A DNA stretch of 64,000 nt, taken from NCBI GenBank assembly GCA_029582165.1, contig CM055877.1, positions 3,888,023 to 3,952,022 on the forward strand, read 5' to 3'. The first letter of the stretch is position 1. The number at the start of each line of letters is the position of its first letter. Source of the stretch: Portulaca oleracea. Its lineage: Eukaryota > Streptophyta > Magnoliopsida > Caryophyllales > Portulacaceae. A program made the position numbers and the translations under genes. The notes beneath the pieces are model-generated. The model saw nothing but the letters and a program-made list of their open reading frames with translations, ran no database searches and was not told the origin of the DNA. Positions 23,485 to 35,600 of this stretch are shown here, one piece after another.

Positions 23485-25526
23485 AGGTTGAGAAAAGAGA
23501 TTGGGTGAGAATGTGAGAAGGACATTTCTTAACCATTAGATTAGAGATCAATGGTCCATATTAAATCAACACTTCTCCTTTTTTTTGTTTTGCACATTAC
23601 GTGACCTAAAGTGAGGGGAAAAAAAAGGAAAACTTGATGCTCATTAATGGAACCTTGGGAAATGTCGCGCGTGGGATGTGAGGGCAGCTGATTTGAGTTT
23701 TGGGGTAGGAGTTGTCTATGCTCTTGTTGTTGAATTGAGAAGAGAGAAGCATAAAGGAGAGAAAGGGTTGGCATCGGAAAAGGGAGTTAGGGTTTTGCAA
23801 TATGAGGGAGATTAGGGCTTTTGACGTTGAGGAAGTGAGGGAATTAGTTGGATCATCGAGGAAGTCTGCGGCGACTACCATGAATGCCGACGAAAAGGTT
23901 GTTCATGAGATGAGGCTGAAACTTGGTTCAAGGTGAGTGATGATTTATGGTAAAAGTTTTTTCATTTATGGGAGAACCCTTGAACATTTGAACACCCTCA
24001 ACCCCTGAATTGTTAATTGAGACCTTTTGATAAGTATGAACTGTTCATCTTTATTAGGGCATGATGAGTGTTGTTGATGTCTTGTTGATTGAAAGTAAAT
24101 GGGATGGTAAACTAATGGTGTCCAATTTAGGCTTGAATGTGGTGTGCAATTTTGTGGAAAGATGTCCTTTTTTTCGGTGGTTTGGTACATGTCACCTCTG
24201 AGGCCGACGTCGGACATAATGTCATTTGTATGGGTACTTGATCACCGTCTGGTTCTTACTGTATGACCATTTGGAACGTGATGTGCTTTTTGAACTGTGT
24301 ATGATGAGGTTTGGTTGATGTCCTTTGTATGTGCACTTAATGACCAAGTACGGTTGATGTGATGCGCATCATATGTGAACGTGATGTCCTTTATGAACTG
24401 TGTGTGATGGACATTTTTTTTATGTCCATTGATTTATTTAGTGATGTGCATTTTGGGATATACGTAATGTACATATTGCTATTGATGTTTACGTTGGAAA
24501 AGTTTAGGTAACGTACAAGGTATGTTTGATGGTTGGGTTCGTGTTGGAAAAAATTAGGGTTTGGTTTTTTACTTCTGGTAATTCGGAATTGTATGTTAGT
24601 GATAGAAACTTTTTGTTTTTTGTTTTTTTGTAAATGGGGTTTTGAAGTTCATTATGATGTAACTGATGCACTAACATGTTGCTATTGACATGTTGCTATT
24701 GATGTTCATTTTTTCATAACTAGATGTCCCTTTTGTATATTATTGCATGATGTGGATGTATTTTGATGTCAATATGAGTAAGAAACGTGTAAAGTACAAA
24801 AATGGATGTTCACCTTGATGTAACCGAATGTTCATGTTGCTTTTAATGGATGTTAACATTGATGGTGGTTTGATGCTGATTTTGATGCTAGTAAATGTAC
24901 ATATAACTAATGATGGATGTTCATTACGATGTAGGACCATAATGGGATGATGGATGAACATCAATCATAACTGATGATGGATGTCCATTTGGTGTAAACA
25001 TAATGTCCATTTGTTGTAAACGTGAAGTCGATTTGGTGTAAGCATGACCGTGTTTCATTTTCTAATTTCTTCTAGATTCAATATAATGTACAATGATGTA
25101 TGTCACAAGTTGGCAAGGCAGAAGCACATGATAGATGGATGTTGAGATGGAATCTTCATTTCCTACCCCGTAATAAGCTTAAAGTCATCGTATTTTCAAA
25201 GGCTTCTTATTGGAACCGAAAAAGAAGACTAGTCCTCCTCTGATATTGGTGCTTTGTCGTACATTGATAATTGTAATTTTAGGTCATCCTCCTCATTGTC
25301 TTTAGTTATATGACATTTTGTAGGACCAGAATTGTGTAAAACAAGCAACATATTGTATGTATCTTTTGTGATACTTTTTATTCCCATTATGATTGATGTT
25401 CATCGCCAGTTGTTGTTGATGTCCTTTCTGTTATAGCAGATGTTCATTTCCGGGTGCCTTATTGTCCGTTTGTTTTCTTTTTTAGTTTTTCATTTTTTGA
25501 ACATGTAATAACCCAATGTTATCTAG

Positions 25527-25531
<5 letters not shown>
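23485..25531. mobile_element. Probable non-autonomous DNA element bounded by (TA)n, GATGT-rich
   Basis: Starts TATATAGGTTGAGAAAAGAG and ends ...ATCTAGACCCTATATATA. Its ends are only weakly inverted copies of each other. The left 450 bp include a 44-codon open exon-like stretch (23802-23936) that ends at a good splice donor (AAG/GTGAGT), possibly a captured gene fragment. From about 24240 to 25080 the sequence is dominated by imperfect repeats of GATGTNCATT-type words. I do not recognise the exon. Confidence 0.45.

Positions 25532-25586
<55 letters not shown>
25531..25586. repeat. (TA)n microsatellite
   Basis: Perfect AT dinucleotides between the GATGT-rich element and the next repeat. Confidence 0.95.
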
Positions 25587-25589
<3 letters not shown>

Positions 25590-27308
25590 GGTGCCTTATT
25601 ATGCTTGTCTTATTACAATACTTATAAGCATAATAAGAATATACTCATGATAATAATTAGAAATTTGAACCTTGATGCACACATAACTTATAGTGGACTT
25701 CTCAAAAAACTTGAATCAATAAACAAGCCACTTGTGTGCATTCAAATAATTCTCATAAAAATTATACTTATATGCAAAGCCTATCTTGATAATCAAATTC
25801 ATATTTGACTTTCAATTGCATAAACTCATTGTAATAATAGAATCATAAACTTGAGATAACCAAATAGAATTTCATGGCAACTTATAAATTAGAAACATAA
25901 TAATTTTGCCAATACTTATATTCTATTTTTCATGCTTCAAACTTAAACATAAAATTAACTTGTTAATCATGCTATTAAACAATACTTGAATAACAATAGC
26001 ATGAAATTACTCATACCAATCACTTATAAACATGGAACAAAATTTCCAATCATGATATTAATAAAAGGTCTAATCAACTTGTACTCATCCTTCATACTAA
26101 TATCAAAACAATAGGCAGAATAAACTTAATGATACTTGAACATGTGAATAAACATGGAAAAATTCAGATTATAAGAAGCAAAATATAATATTGCTACAAT
26201 GAATTTCCATATTAAACACCTTAAAAACCTTGTAACTTAAAACATTCAACCAAGGAATATTTTAATAGCAATAACCTCATCCTTATTACTAGTATGAAAC
26301 TTCCATGTAACTTAATATCATAGCCAACTTAAAACATATGGCTAAATAAACTTGTAACTTATGTAGGTGTTCAATGGTGCACTTAATAATATAAATAAAT
26401 AAATATTTATTTTGACTTTTCTTGCACCATCCATCAACAACTACCTTATCATGGAATTTCAATACACTTATTCTTGATGGAAATTCTTATAAACCAATTA
26501 AACATGTCAAAGGTAATAAAACATATTCATTGGTATTAACTTGATAATATTAAGAGGCAACTTAAACATGGTCAATGCATATGCATATAACCACCAAATA
26601 ATAACAACAACTTAATTACCTTTGACCTCCTTGTAAATGATTTTGTTGTTACCTTGCCCTTAATCCATGTAAACCTCATTGCATAACCGAGCAACAATTC
26701 TCATCAAGAATATCAAGATCTTGTACTTGTATTGCCACACTTATGTATCAATTTCTCATCTATATAAAACACATATAGAAATACAAATTATTAATAAACT
26801 TTTAATCATTAAACTTACTCAATGAAACTTAATAAACTTATATGAAAAATTCATACTAATAAACTTGTAAAATATAAACTTATCTTTGTAATCCCTCTTG
26901 AATCTTGGAAGTCCAACTCTTAGCCTTCTCCAATCTTGTCTTGTAAAATAGTTTTTAAGATTGTTGGAAAAAGATGTTTGACAACGGCTTTGAATCTTCA
27001 TCATCTTCTCTTGGTATCTTGATCTTTTAGCGGTACATGTGATAGGACGGAGATTGAATTTAATAACTAAATGGTTAACTTGACTTATTTGGATAACGCT
27101 AAGAGTCATGGCCTTGTACTCATTTTCCTTAAGAACCATTTACTGTACCGTAAATGTTCAAAGGGATAAAACTTAGCTCTTGTTGCACTCAAGACATAGG
27201 TTTCTCACTTGATTCTCTCAAGTATAGCTGCAGTCTATATTTGAGAGGATGTGATTATGGAATAGAGTAGATGCTTGTGTTCATCTCAAATGGCTTGGGA
27301 ATGTCTCC

Positions 27309-27316
27309 TATTTATA
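27309..27316 (-). promoter_or_regulatory. TATA box in probable LTR
   Basis: TATAAATA within the near-palindrome GTCTCCTATAAATAGGAGAC. It lies about 450 bp inside the LTR start. Confidence 0.45.
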
Positions 27317-27513
27317 GGAGACCTCCACCATAATCCAACCCTAATCATACCCCTTAGTCAAAGGTGTAATTAAGGCACTTAATGGAGAATCAAGAGCTTG
27401 ACTTGGTCATGATAATATAGCTGTTGGATCTTAATACCGAGCTTAATATTGATATTATAAACTTAATACTCAAGATTATATAGCCGTTAACATTAAAACC
27501 ATATTCTGACATT

Positions 27514-27662
27514 CAACACGATCCGTGTTGGATCAACACGGTCCGTGTTGGGAGCAACACGGTCCATGTTGCCTCAACACGATCCGTGTTGAGCCCAGAA
27601 TGGTTTTTCTTGCTTTCTGGAGACCTACACGATCCGTGTTGGTCTCAAACTCATCCGTGTTG
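27514..27662. repeat. Array of palindromic CAACACGGTCCGTGTTG units
   Basis: Units start at 27514, 27534, 27555 and 27575 (spacing 20-21 bp), with two more degenerate copies at 27626 and 27646. Each unit is close to self-complementary. The array sits in what would be the U3 of the probable LTR. Confidence 0.85.
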
Positions 27663-27833
27663 ATCATATTCTTGATGTTTATCTTATATATGATCTTTAT
27701 ACTTGTTCCACACGATTCCTTATGCTATACAATCTTCTTATACTCTTGAAATATTTCCAACACTAGTCCTCTTAACTTTCTGACAATCCTTTTGGCCACG
27801 AACAAGTCTAGAAGTTGCTTCTCTCACAAGTTG

Positions 27834-28253
27834 TCACTTAGATTTCATCAAAATGTTCTGCTTTCTCTTACTCCTGACTTTTCCTTTTGAAGCCTCAATA
27901 ATTGAATCCTCAAAATCAGCAAAAAGCTCACACCCAGCCGGACCAACAAAGGAATCCATCGGGTTGCTAAGGGTACGATCACTGTCAGAGTCGGTCCTCA
28001 GATTCCTAACCGCCACACGATTGGTTTTTGAGCCACTCAAAAGAGCATCATTGTAAGACAATCTGCCAGCATGTTTGTTGCTATTCATAACAGCGTTGAT
28101 AGGGTCCGTAATAGTTTTACTAGAAGCATCCACAGACCCGTCACAAACGGAAGCCACAAGAGAGTCAGGTACAACCGCGTCATTTTTTTTCCATTTTTCT
28201 TTTTTATTCACCGTTTTCCTTTTTTTATTCACCATTTTATTCAATATTTCCAC
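27834..28253 (-). CDS. Hypothetical 139-aa basic ORF next to probable LTR
   Basis: Open from MEILNKMVNKKRK to ...NILMKSK. It is Lys/Arg-rich at both ends, with a segment GRLSYNDALLSGSK that loosely resembles N-terminal parts of plant retroelement ORF1 proteins. It ends about 70 bp before the probable 3' LTR, so it may be the last ORF of that retroelement. I cannot assign a family. Confidence 0.3.
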   Translation of the reverse strand: MEILNKMVNKKRKTVNKKEKWKKNDAVVPDSLVASVCDGSVDASSKTITDPINAVMNSNKHAGRLSYNDALLSGSKTNRVAVRNLRTDSDSDRTLSNPMDSFVGPAGCELFADFEDSIIEASKGKVRSKRKQNILMKSK

Positions 28254-28620
28254 ATTTCCAATAAGGTGAATTAATTTAGAGTGAAGGTTATTTTTGGTTT
28301 TTAAATTAGGGTTTTTGGCTCAAAATAATCCGAAGTCGGAGGTCATTGGCTAAAAATAATCCAAACTCAATTTTTGGCTGAAAATAATCCAAACTTTTAA
28401 CCTATTTACTCGGACTAAATCGAAATCGATTTCCGGCGTCAGAATTTTGACTGGGTAGCTGGAGCACGTGTTTCTTTAATTGATTTTGGTTTTAAATTTA
28501 TGCTGACTGGAGTCTACATAAGCTGATCGGTCAGACGTCCAAGTATACCTCCCAAAACTCATTTTCCCTCTTTTCAACTTTTTCTCTCTTTTCTATACTC
28601 CTTTCAAAAGTTCTCCGTAA
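28254..28620. repeat. AT-rich spacer with three short direct repeats
   Basis: TTTTTGGCT(C/G)AAAATAATCC-type words recur three times at about 28313-28392. No gene seen. Confidence 0.5.
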
Positions 28621-28845
28621 TGGGGCGTTTGTTGAGAAACTTTCCCGGGAAAGTTGGTCAACTTTTCCAAGTTGACAAACTTCCTCATGTTTGGTTTTCC
28701 ATAATATATAAGAAAGTTTTGATATGAGACTCAGTATTTCCCTCACAACCTTAGGAAAAAGTTTCCCAAGGGGAGGCTGGTGAAAATCTTTCCCGAAAAT
28801 CTTTTTCCTAGAAAAGTCTTTCTCGGGAAACTTCCAAACGTACCA
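28621..28845. mobile_element. Harbinger/Tourist-type MITE, 225 bp, target duplication TAA
   Basis: Terminal inverted repeats run TGGGGCGTTTGTTGAG... and ...CTTCCAAACGTACCA, continuing imperfectly through the AAACTTTCCCGGGAAAG block. It is flanked by TAA at 28618-28620 and 28846-28848, the 3-bp duplication typical of PIF/Harbinger. Confidence 0.75.
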
Positions 28846-29284
28846 TAAGACATAACATTAGAACAACAACTAACAAGGCGAGGGGAAGTCTGTCTAATTG
28901 AGTAAATTGACTATTATAAAGGTTTCAAGGTCCTCAACTAATAACATACAGAAGCTATAATTTTCAAATCCACACTCGTATTTACAACAACTTCTTATTA
29001 AAAACATGTTTTAATGCCGTTTGGAGGATTCAGATGTAGGCAAATTTCCGCTCATGAATTGACGTTCATGAAGAGTCGATCCCCACGGATCCAAAAAAAA
29101 AAAAAAAACTATGAGACAACCAATTCAAAATGAAACCCAAGTTAAATCAAAAGAAACCCAACTTGAAACATTTTCAAAAAAAACAATGAAAATAGTAGGA
29201 CGTCAATGTATCAACAACAACAACAGCCTCCCAGGAAAATCCACACTCGTATCTATATATATTAAAATGAGTCGGCGAGTATCA
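28846..29284. other. Unassigned spacer
   Basis: AT-rich DNA with a poly(A) run at about 29091-29108. No ORF, repeat or promoter that I can support. Confidence 0.4.
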
Positions 29285-29521
29285 ATTCGATTTCGATCAG
29301 ATGGACCCGCCCCATTACCATCCCTCAGCTCACTAATACCATCCACTCACTAGAGTCATTAATTAACCTGGGGTCGACCGTCACAGAACCACTGACTGCA
29401 CTAATAATGTGGGCTCATATATACATATAGTAGCTACTGAGTATGAAGAGCTCCACAATTTAGCTTCCTCGTTAAATATAACACTAAAATTAAACCATCT
29501 CTTTCTGGGCAAGTGATAGAG
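29285..29521 (+). promoter_or_regulatory. HSP70 copy 2 promoter and 5'UTR exon 1 (duplicate)
   Basis: Matches 19917-20140 with scattered differences. TATATA lies at 29418-29423. The splice donor (GAG/GTATG) is at 29522. Upstream similarity ends near 29285, marking the left edge of the duplicated segment. Confidence 0.6.
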
Positions 29522-29689
29522 GTATGTTTTTTCTTTGTTAATGTCATCATCTTCAATTTCTTTCCCATTCTGCATGATTGCCCATGTTAGTTTGATGTTA
29601 TTGTCCATGGGTTTTTGGTGAACGGACTGTTGGATGTGGATTTTGTGTTCAAGTTGGGCCCATGGCCTTGTTCTTTTATACAACTGGCT

Positions 29690-29965
29690 AGCTGTGGTGC
29701 CATAACTCACCGCACTTTACCACAGCCCACCGCACTTTGCTACAACTCACCACACTTTGCCACAACTCATGCCACCACAACATATCGATCCACCACAATT
29801 TATCACAACCCACCACAATATTTCATCTCACTTTTTCACATTTACCAATACAATTTACAATTATAAAAACAAAACCCACCATAACTTACCAATAACCCAC
29901 CACAATATACCACAATTCCACCACACCCGCCACAATTCCATCACACCACACCGCGCCATACCGCA
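29690..29965. repeat. Degenerate CCACAA-rich repeat
   Basis: Irregular repetition of CACCACAA / CCACAACTCAC words inside the 5'UTR intron of HSP70 copy 2, absent from copy 1. The ORF across it is compositional. Confidence 0.6.
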
Positions 29966-30080
29966 GCCAGCCGTATAAAGTGTTACATTAATTTTAACCT
30001 GTTGTCTGCAATCCACAACTCACAGACATATGAAAGATGGATTTAAATAAGGTTTGGGTTATTGGCTAATATATTTTCAG

Positions 30081-30466
30081 TGTTGGGGAAAAACTGCTAT
30101 TTTTCCCACCCCGCCAAGATCACTTTCAAGCAGAAAAATAACAACGAAATTTAAAGAGAATAACAACACAAGATTTAACGTGGAAAAACTCCCCAATTGG
30201 GATAAAAACCACGGACCACCAGAAAAATATTCACTATATGGAAATTATTACACCATACAATATTTTTCTCACACTCTCATTCCTCTCATACTATCACTAG
30301 AGAGATCTCCAAGACAACATCTAAATCTCTCTAGTAGTATAAAGAATAAGTGTTTTGTGTTGTATTAAACAAAGGAGGTGGAAGGCTTTATTTATAGCCT
30401 CCAATTCCCCTCCACTTCACGAACCCACCGTTGTAGGACTTGAAAAAGGGAGCCAAAAAACCAACA
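30081..30466. mobile_element. Ty1/copia-type solo LTR, 386 bp, target duplication TTCAG
   Basis: TGTTGGGGAAAAACTGC at the left end and ...AAAAAACCAACA at the right, giving short inverted ends TGTTGG/CCAACA. It is flanked by perfect 5-bp duplications TTCAG (30076-30080 and 30467-30471). It sits in the 5'UTR intron of HSP70 copy 2, so it postdates or accompanies the duplication. Confidence 0.9.
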
Positions 30467-31523
30467 TTCAGGACTTCCATAATCCTTCTATTTTATTTAA
30501 GGTTATTGGCTAAGGTTTTCTGTAGTTTAAATCTCATTGCCATATTTTTTAATGTTTTTTTTTGGTTTATGTAATGTTCTCACTTCTCATGCTATGATGA
30601 CAAGAACGATGTACACTAGGTTTTGTTCTTTGGATGGTTACGTAGATATTGAATTGGTAAAATTAGATATGTTTTGTAGAGAAATAGGGAGCCAGTGATA
30701 TACTAGAAATTACATTTCTTGTTACTACACAATATGGCAAAACAACTATACTACAATTTAGACCACATCATCACATATTCACTTAGTTTTGTGGGAGATC
30801 TTTCAAGCACTTCATCATGCTATCTAGAATAATCTAGACAAAAATCTGGATTTTCCTCTTAATAATTATCTTTTATCTGAAATGCTCTTAGATGTTTCTC
30901 ATGTAAAGTGAGCGATGATATCATCTAAAAGGTTTGACTAGGTGTGGGTGGTTTATATAGAAGTAAGTAGATGTAGGTAATGAGTTAATTTAGAATTAGA
31001 AAAGTTACGTAAATTTACTTTTAAAAAAAAAAAGTAAAATTCGGTAGAAGGAGGTAGAAAAATATTATGAGTAATTTTAGTCTTGCGAAAAACAGGAAAA
31101 ACATCATTCTACACGTCATGGTTTCTATTTTAAAATTTTGATAATTTTTTTTTGTATGGCCCTACATATATCATGTAACTAGACAAGTTGATGGCGGACG
31201 CTAGTTTGAGTTACTAATCGTATAACTAGACAAGTTAATCACTGCCGCTAGTTTGAGTTATACTAATCGTAAATTGAAAAGTCATGTATGTGGGATTTAA
31301 AAAAGCACACGAGTACGCATGCCTATATTTTAAAAGTTTAATTTTAACTTTTGGCGATTAATTTTCAAATGCTTGATGTTAGTTGAAAGATGTAAAATTC
31401 AAGTGGAATTGAATTGGTGTTTTGCAACGTTTATATCTTCGACAAACCTTCACGATGCTCTTGCCATAAAAACTATGGTACTCGATCTATTGAGCTGTCA
31501 TTTGCTTATGTTTAAGAAGTTTA
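30467..31523 (+). other. Remaining 5'UTR intron of HSP70 copy 2
   Basis: Homologous in blocks to 20200-20990 of copy 1, interrupted by small indels. No gene of its own. The acceptor TTTTGCAG ends at 32563. Confidence 0.55.
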
Positions 31524-32429
31524 GGGGCCGTTTGACATGCAATGGGAATGAGAATTCATAACGACATTGGAAATAGGAATTCATAATGGTAATGACAATT
31601 AACATGTCTTTATGAATTACCAACCTTCTTGTTTGTTTTATGGTAATTCAAATTGGGAATATGATTGGAAAGAAACACACATTGACTAAAATACCCTTTT
31701 ACTGATTTATGAATGTTTTAATAAATTGAAATGGATAGAAGGTCATAAATAGGACACATTTACTTCTAGCAAATCAATTACCAAATGAAATTTTTTTTAA
31801 AAAAATAAGTTCATAAAGATTTTAATAAAAATTAATTAAGCATCAAATGTGAATTAAAAAATTAAAAACAAGTATATAAACGTTCAAAGTATAAATGATT
31901 CAATAAATTTACATGATAAACCAATTCTTGACGGCTGCCATAAGGCCCATAAGATTCAATAACTCAGCTAGGTTTACTAATATATTAATTATAATAAATA
32001 TTTAATTAATAGAAGGAAAAGACGTAAACCCTACTATATTAGTAATATCTCAACCGAAAGATACTTAATAACAATAATATTTAATTAGCATAAGGGATTA
32101 TAAGCAAAAGTAGTACTATGTTAAGGTGATGATAATCAACAAAATTGACAATAAACATGAGTTTTTATTTAATATATGCAAAAGAAATGAATAAATATGA
32201 GTTTTTATTTATTTTTAAATAGGGGTAGTTTTGGTATTTAATAGTGACTAATGAATTCTCAATGTCTATTACCACACCCCCATGGTAATAGATTGTTGGG
32301 AATAGACGCCTTCTATTCCCATTCCTATTCCCTTCTTTTTTTAATTACCATGAAACAAACATGGTAATTCTATTCCCCATCTCTCTATTCTCATTCCCAA
32401 CCCCCTACTCCTTCATACCAAACGGCCCC
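31524..32429. mobile_element. Non-autonomous PIF/Harbinger element, 906 bp
   Basis: Inverted termini GGGGCCGTTTG... and ...CAAACGGCCCC. Flanks are TTA (31521-31523) and TCA (32430-32432), a 3-bp duplication with one mutation. Copy 1 of the HSP70 locus retains the unoccupied sequence GAAGTTTAAGGGTAGT at 21003-21018, which fixes the element ends directly. Confidence 0.92.
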
Positions 32430-32691
32430 TCAAGGGTAGTAATTTACTCCTGGATCAACTTACTTGCAATTTTGTACTATGCTGCCTATTGGTTTGAAAT
32501 GCATGATTTCCGTATAACTGACTTAGTATTCTTTAATTTGATTTATTTCTTGGAATTTTGCAGTAACATTGGCTAATAAACTTAGCTACGGGATTACCAA
32601 AGTGACAAACATCTGTACACCTTACGATACTGCCTACATCTTCAGTTCTTCTTCAATTTTGTAAAGAAACAAGGAATATCGTACACTTTAA

Positions 32692-35600
32692 ATGGAGGAA
32701 AAAGTTGAAACAAAAGCAATAGCCATAGGTATTGATCTGGGCACGACCAACTCGTGTGTAGCGATTTGGCAACACGATTGTGTAGAGATCATCACCAATG
32801 ACCAGGGCAATCGCACTACCCCGTCTTGGGTCGCCTTTACTGACACCCGATGCCTCATTGGCGACCCTGCTAAGAACCAAGTCGGCATGAACCCTTCCAA
32901 CACCATCTTCGGTTCTCTCTCTATCTCTAGACCTTTCCTCTTTTTATGGCCTTCAGTATTCTCCTATGCTGGAATTGAATTGAATTTACTATTCAAAAAG
33001 CCTGTGAAAACTTGTTGTTTAGCAATGATGTTGGTGACACAATATTGATGTTGTTGGAAACTTGAGATTTAAAATTTATTTTGATTTAAAATTTATTATT
33101 TTGATTGATTAATTACGTACCACCCTTCGGCTCAGTCGACCATATATATTAAAACCTTATTATATTCCAACTCTTTTATTTGTTTCTCCTATAGACTTGG
33201 TCTCGTGTTTTGGCTTTTTTGCCAACTTTGGTTTAGTTGGATTTTAAGTGAATCTCTTTACTTTGGGTTGTTGGCACTTAACTCCTTTTTTACACAACAG
33301 TTTTGAGTAGAGCTGGCTAATAGGTCATGTCGTGTCGTGTTCGTGTTCATGTTCATGTCGAACATAAACGTGTTGAAAATCACCCAACCTGAACCTAACC
33401 CGTTTATTAAACAGGTCGAAAGTTGAAACCTTTTACCGTTTAAATATTAAATGGGTTAACATGATTTTAACCCATTTACCCGTTTAAGTAAACGAGTCAA
33501 AATCAGGTTGCTCGTTTACCTGTGAACTGCTAACCTGTTTATGCAAAAAATAAAATAACAGATCTAGGTATATCGAAATGAAACTAACTTGTATTAATTG
33601 ATAAATTGCACCAACAGTGAGAGAGGGATAGATTGTAGAGATGACCTATTGTATAGTCCAAGGCTAGTGAGGTAGATGAAGACATTGATGAAGAAGAAGG
33701 TATTTATAGGGAGGAATTTGTTTTGAAAGTTAGAACTATAAAGTTATGAAAATGGAGGGTTCTTTCCTTTCTTCTGGATTTCAAATGGGAAAGTATGTAG
33801 AAAATAGAGTGTTTAATAGATGTTTTGATCCTTTGTGTTGACCAGTGATTAGTTTTTCCCACCGATTATATTGATTCCTTTCCAAAATAATGAGTGGATT
33901 GAGTGCCAACCTTTTGTAATTTCTTGCCTTAATAAACAGAATAACAAATTACAAGAGTTATGACATGTGTAGATATTTTTAGTTTTGACCTAACTAATTA
34001 GTAAATGGGTTAATTGGGTAAACAGGTTAGTCGGTAAACGGGTTGACCCATTTACCCATTTATTAAACGGGTTAAGTAGGTGTTTTTTCGTGTCAAAAAT
34101 TCTGACCTGAACCTAACTTGTTTAATTATATGGGTTTATCGTGTCAACCATTTAATTAAACGAGTTGAAAATTTCTACCTAAACCCGTTTAGTATCGTGT
34201 TAGGTTCAGGTCGGTAATCGTGTCGGGTCAGCTTTTCCCAGCTCTAGTTTTGAGTTCTTGACCGAGTCTTTTATAGGCGTATTTTTGGAGGAAGTCGTTG
34301 AGCTATTAGAGGGCTTAATCCCTTGATTTTAGCCTCCTTGCTCTTTGTGTATTGTAGCACTTAAGGACTGAATTGTTTAACAGTGGATGAGAATCACACT
34401 TTATAAGGAAGGAGTTGGTAGGCAGAAGTGATAGATGTGTTTGTTTACTTTTACTTGATAGCCTCTATGCTTTGTGATAGGTTTTAAAACTCTCTCTCAA
34501 ATAATTTTGTGGTACTTGGTTTGATAAACCATGTCATCTAGATTATTATTTTGAGTATTGGGTTAAGTAGCGGGTTTTGAGCTCCGTCGCTTGTTGTACC
34601 GATGGAGTTCGCCGGTTGTTGTATCTTGGGAAAAGACCGTGTTGATAAAAAATCGTCTCCTGCAAGAGGGACGTTCTTCTCTTAGGATAGTGCTCCGCGC
34701 ACATTTCGACCAAATAGGCTATTTTTGAACTTTATACTATTTATTTCAATACAAGAGTTGTAATCACTAGTTGATATATTATCATGTACTATGTGTTAAA
34801 TTTCATTTGCTGATGTTATACGCTGTTCATATGTAACCTAATTCCCTACTTGTACTATTATATATTATCATGTTGGTTAATAATATTTTTGGATGTATTA
34901 TTTGCATATAATTTTCTATTAGATTGAACTCTTTGCTTGCTTGTCAGATGTTAAAAGGCTTATCGGAAAGAAATTTAATGATCCAAGAGTTCAAGATGAC
35001 ATGAAACTTTGGCCATTTAAGGTTATTGCGGGTCCTAAATTTGAAAATGACCATAAACCCTCTATTGTGGTCTCCTAGAAGAGCGAAGTGTAGCAATTTT
35101 CTGCCGAGGAGATATCTTCTATGGTGTTGTCAAAGACGAAAGATATCGCTGAGGCTTATCTCGGCTCCAAAGTGCAGGAAGCTGTCGTGACTGTGCCCGC
35201 CTACTTCAACAATTCCCAACGACAGGCAACCAAAGATGCTGCTCACATTGCGGGGTTGAATGTTATACAAGTTATCAATGAACCAACTGCGGCTGCTATT
35301 GCTTATGGCTTTGACAAGGGACTCATCCGTGGTGGGAAAAACGTTGAGAGGAATGTGTTGGTTTTCGATCTTGGTGGTGGAACATTTGATGTGTCCATAG
35401 TGAGCATTGAAAGTAATGCATTTGAGGTCAAGGCAGTCAGTGGGGATAGTCATCTCGGTGGAGGGGATTTTGACAACAAAATGGTGAACCACTTTGTTCA
35501 AGAGTTCAAACGGAAGCATGGCAAAGATATCAGCAAAAACCCTCGTGCTCTTGGAAGACTAAGATCTAACTGTGAAAGGGCAAAGCGAGAGCTTTCATCA

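Larger units (their letters stand above)
25587..27762 (-). mobile_element. Probable LTR (truncated at one end) of an unclassified retrotransposon
   Basis: On the minus strand it starts TGTTGGAAATATTTC at 27762, preceded by a purine-rich tract (AAGTTAAGAGGACTAG) as expected for a 3' LTR. TATAAATA lies at 27309-27316 (minus). The upstream part holds a palindromic array (27514-27662). The far end stops at (TA)n without a matching CCAACA, so I think the LTR is truncated. The region 25600-26800 is AT-rich with no gene that I recognise. Confidence 0.4.
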
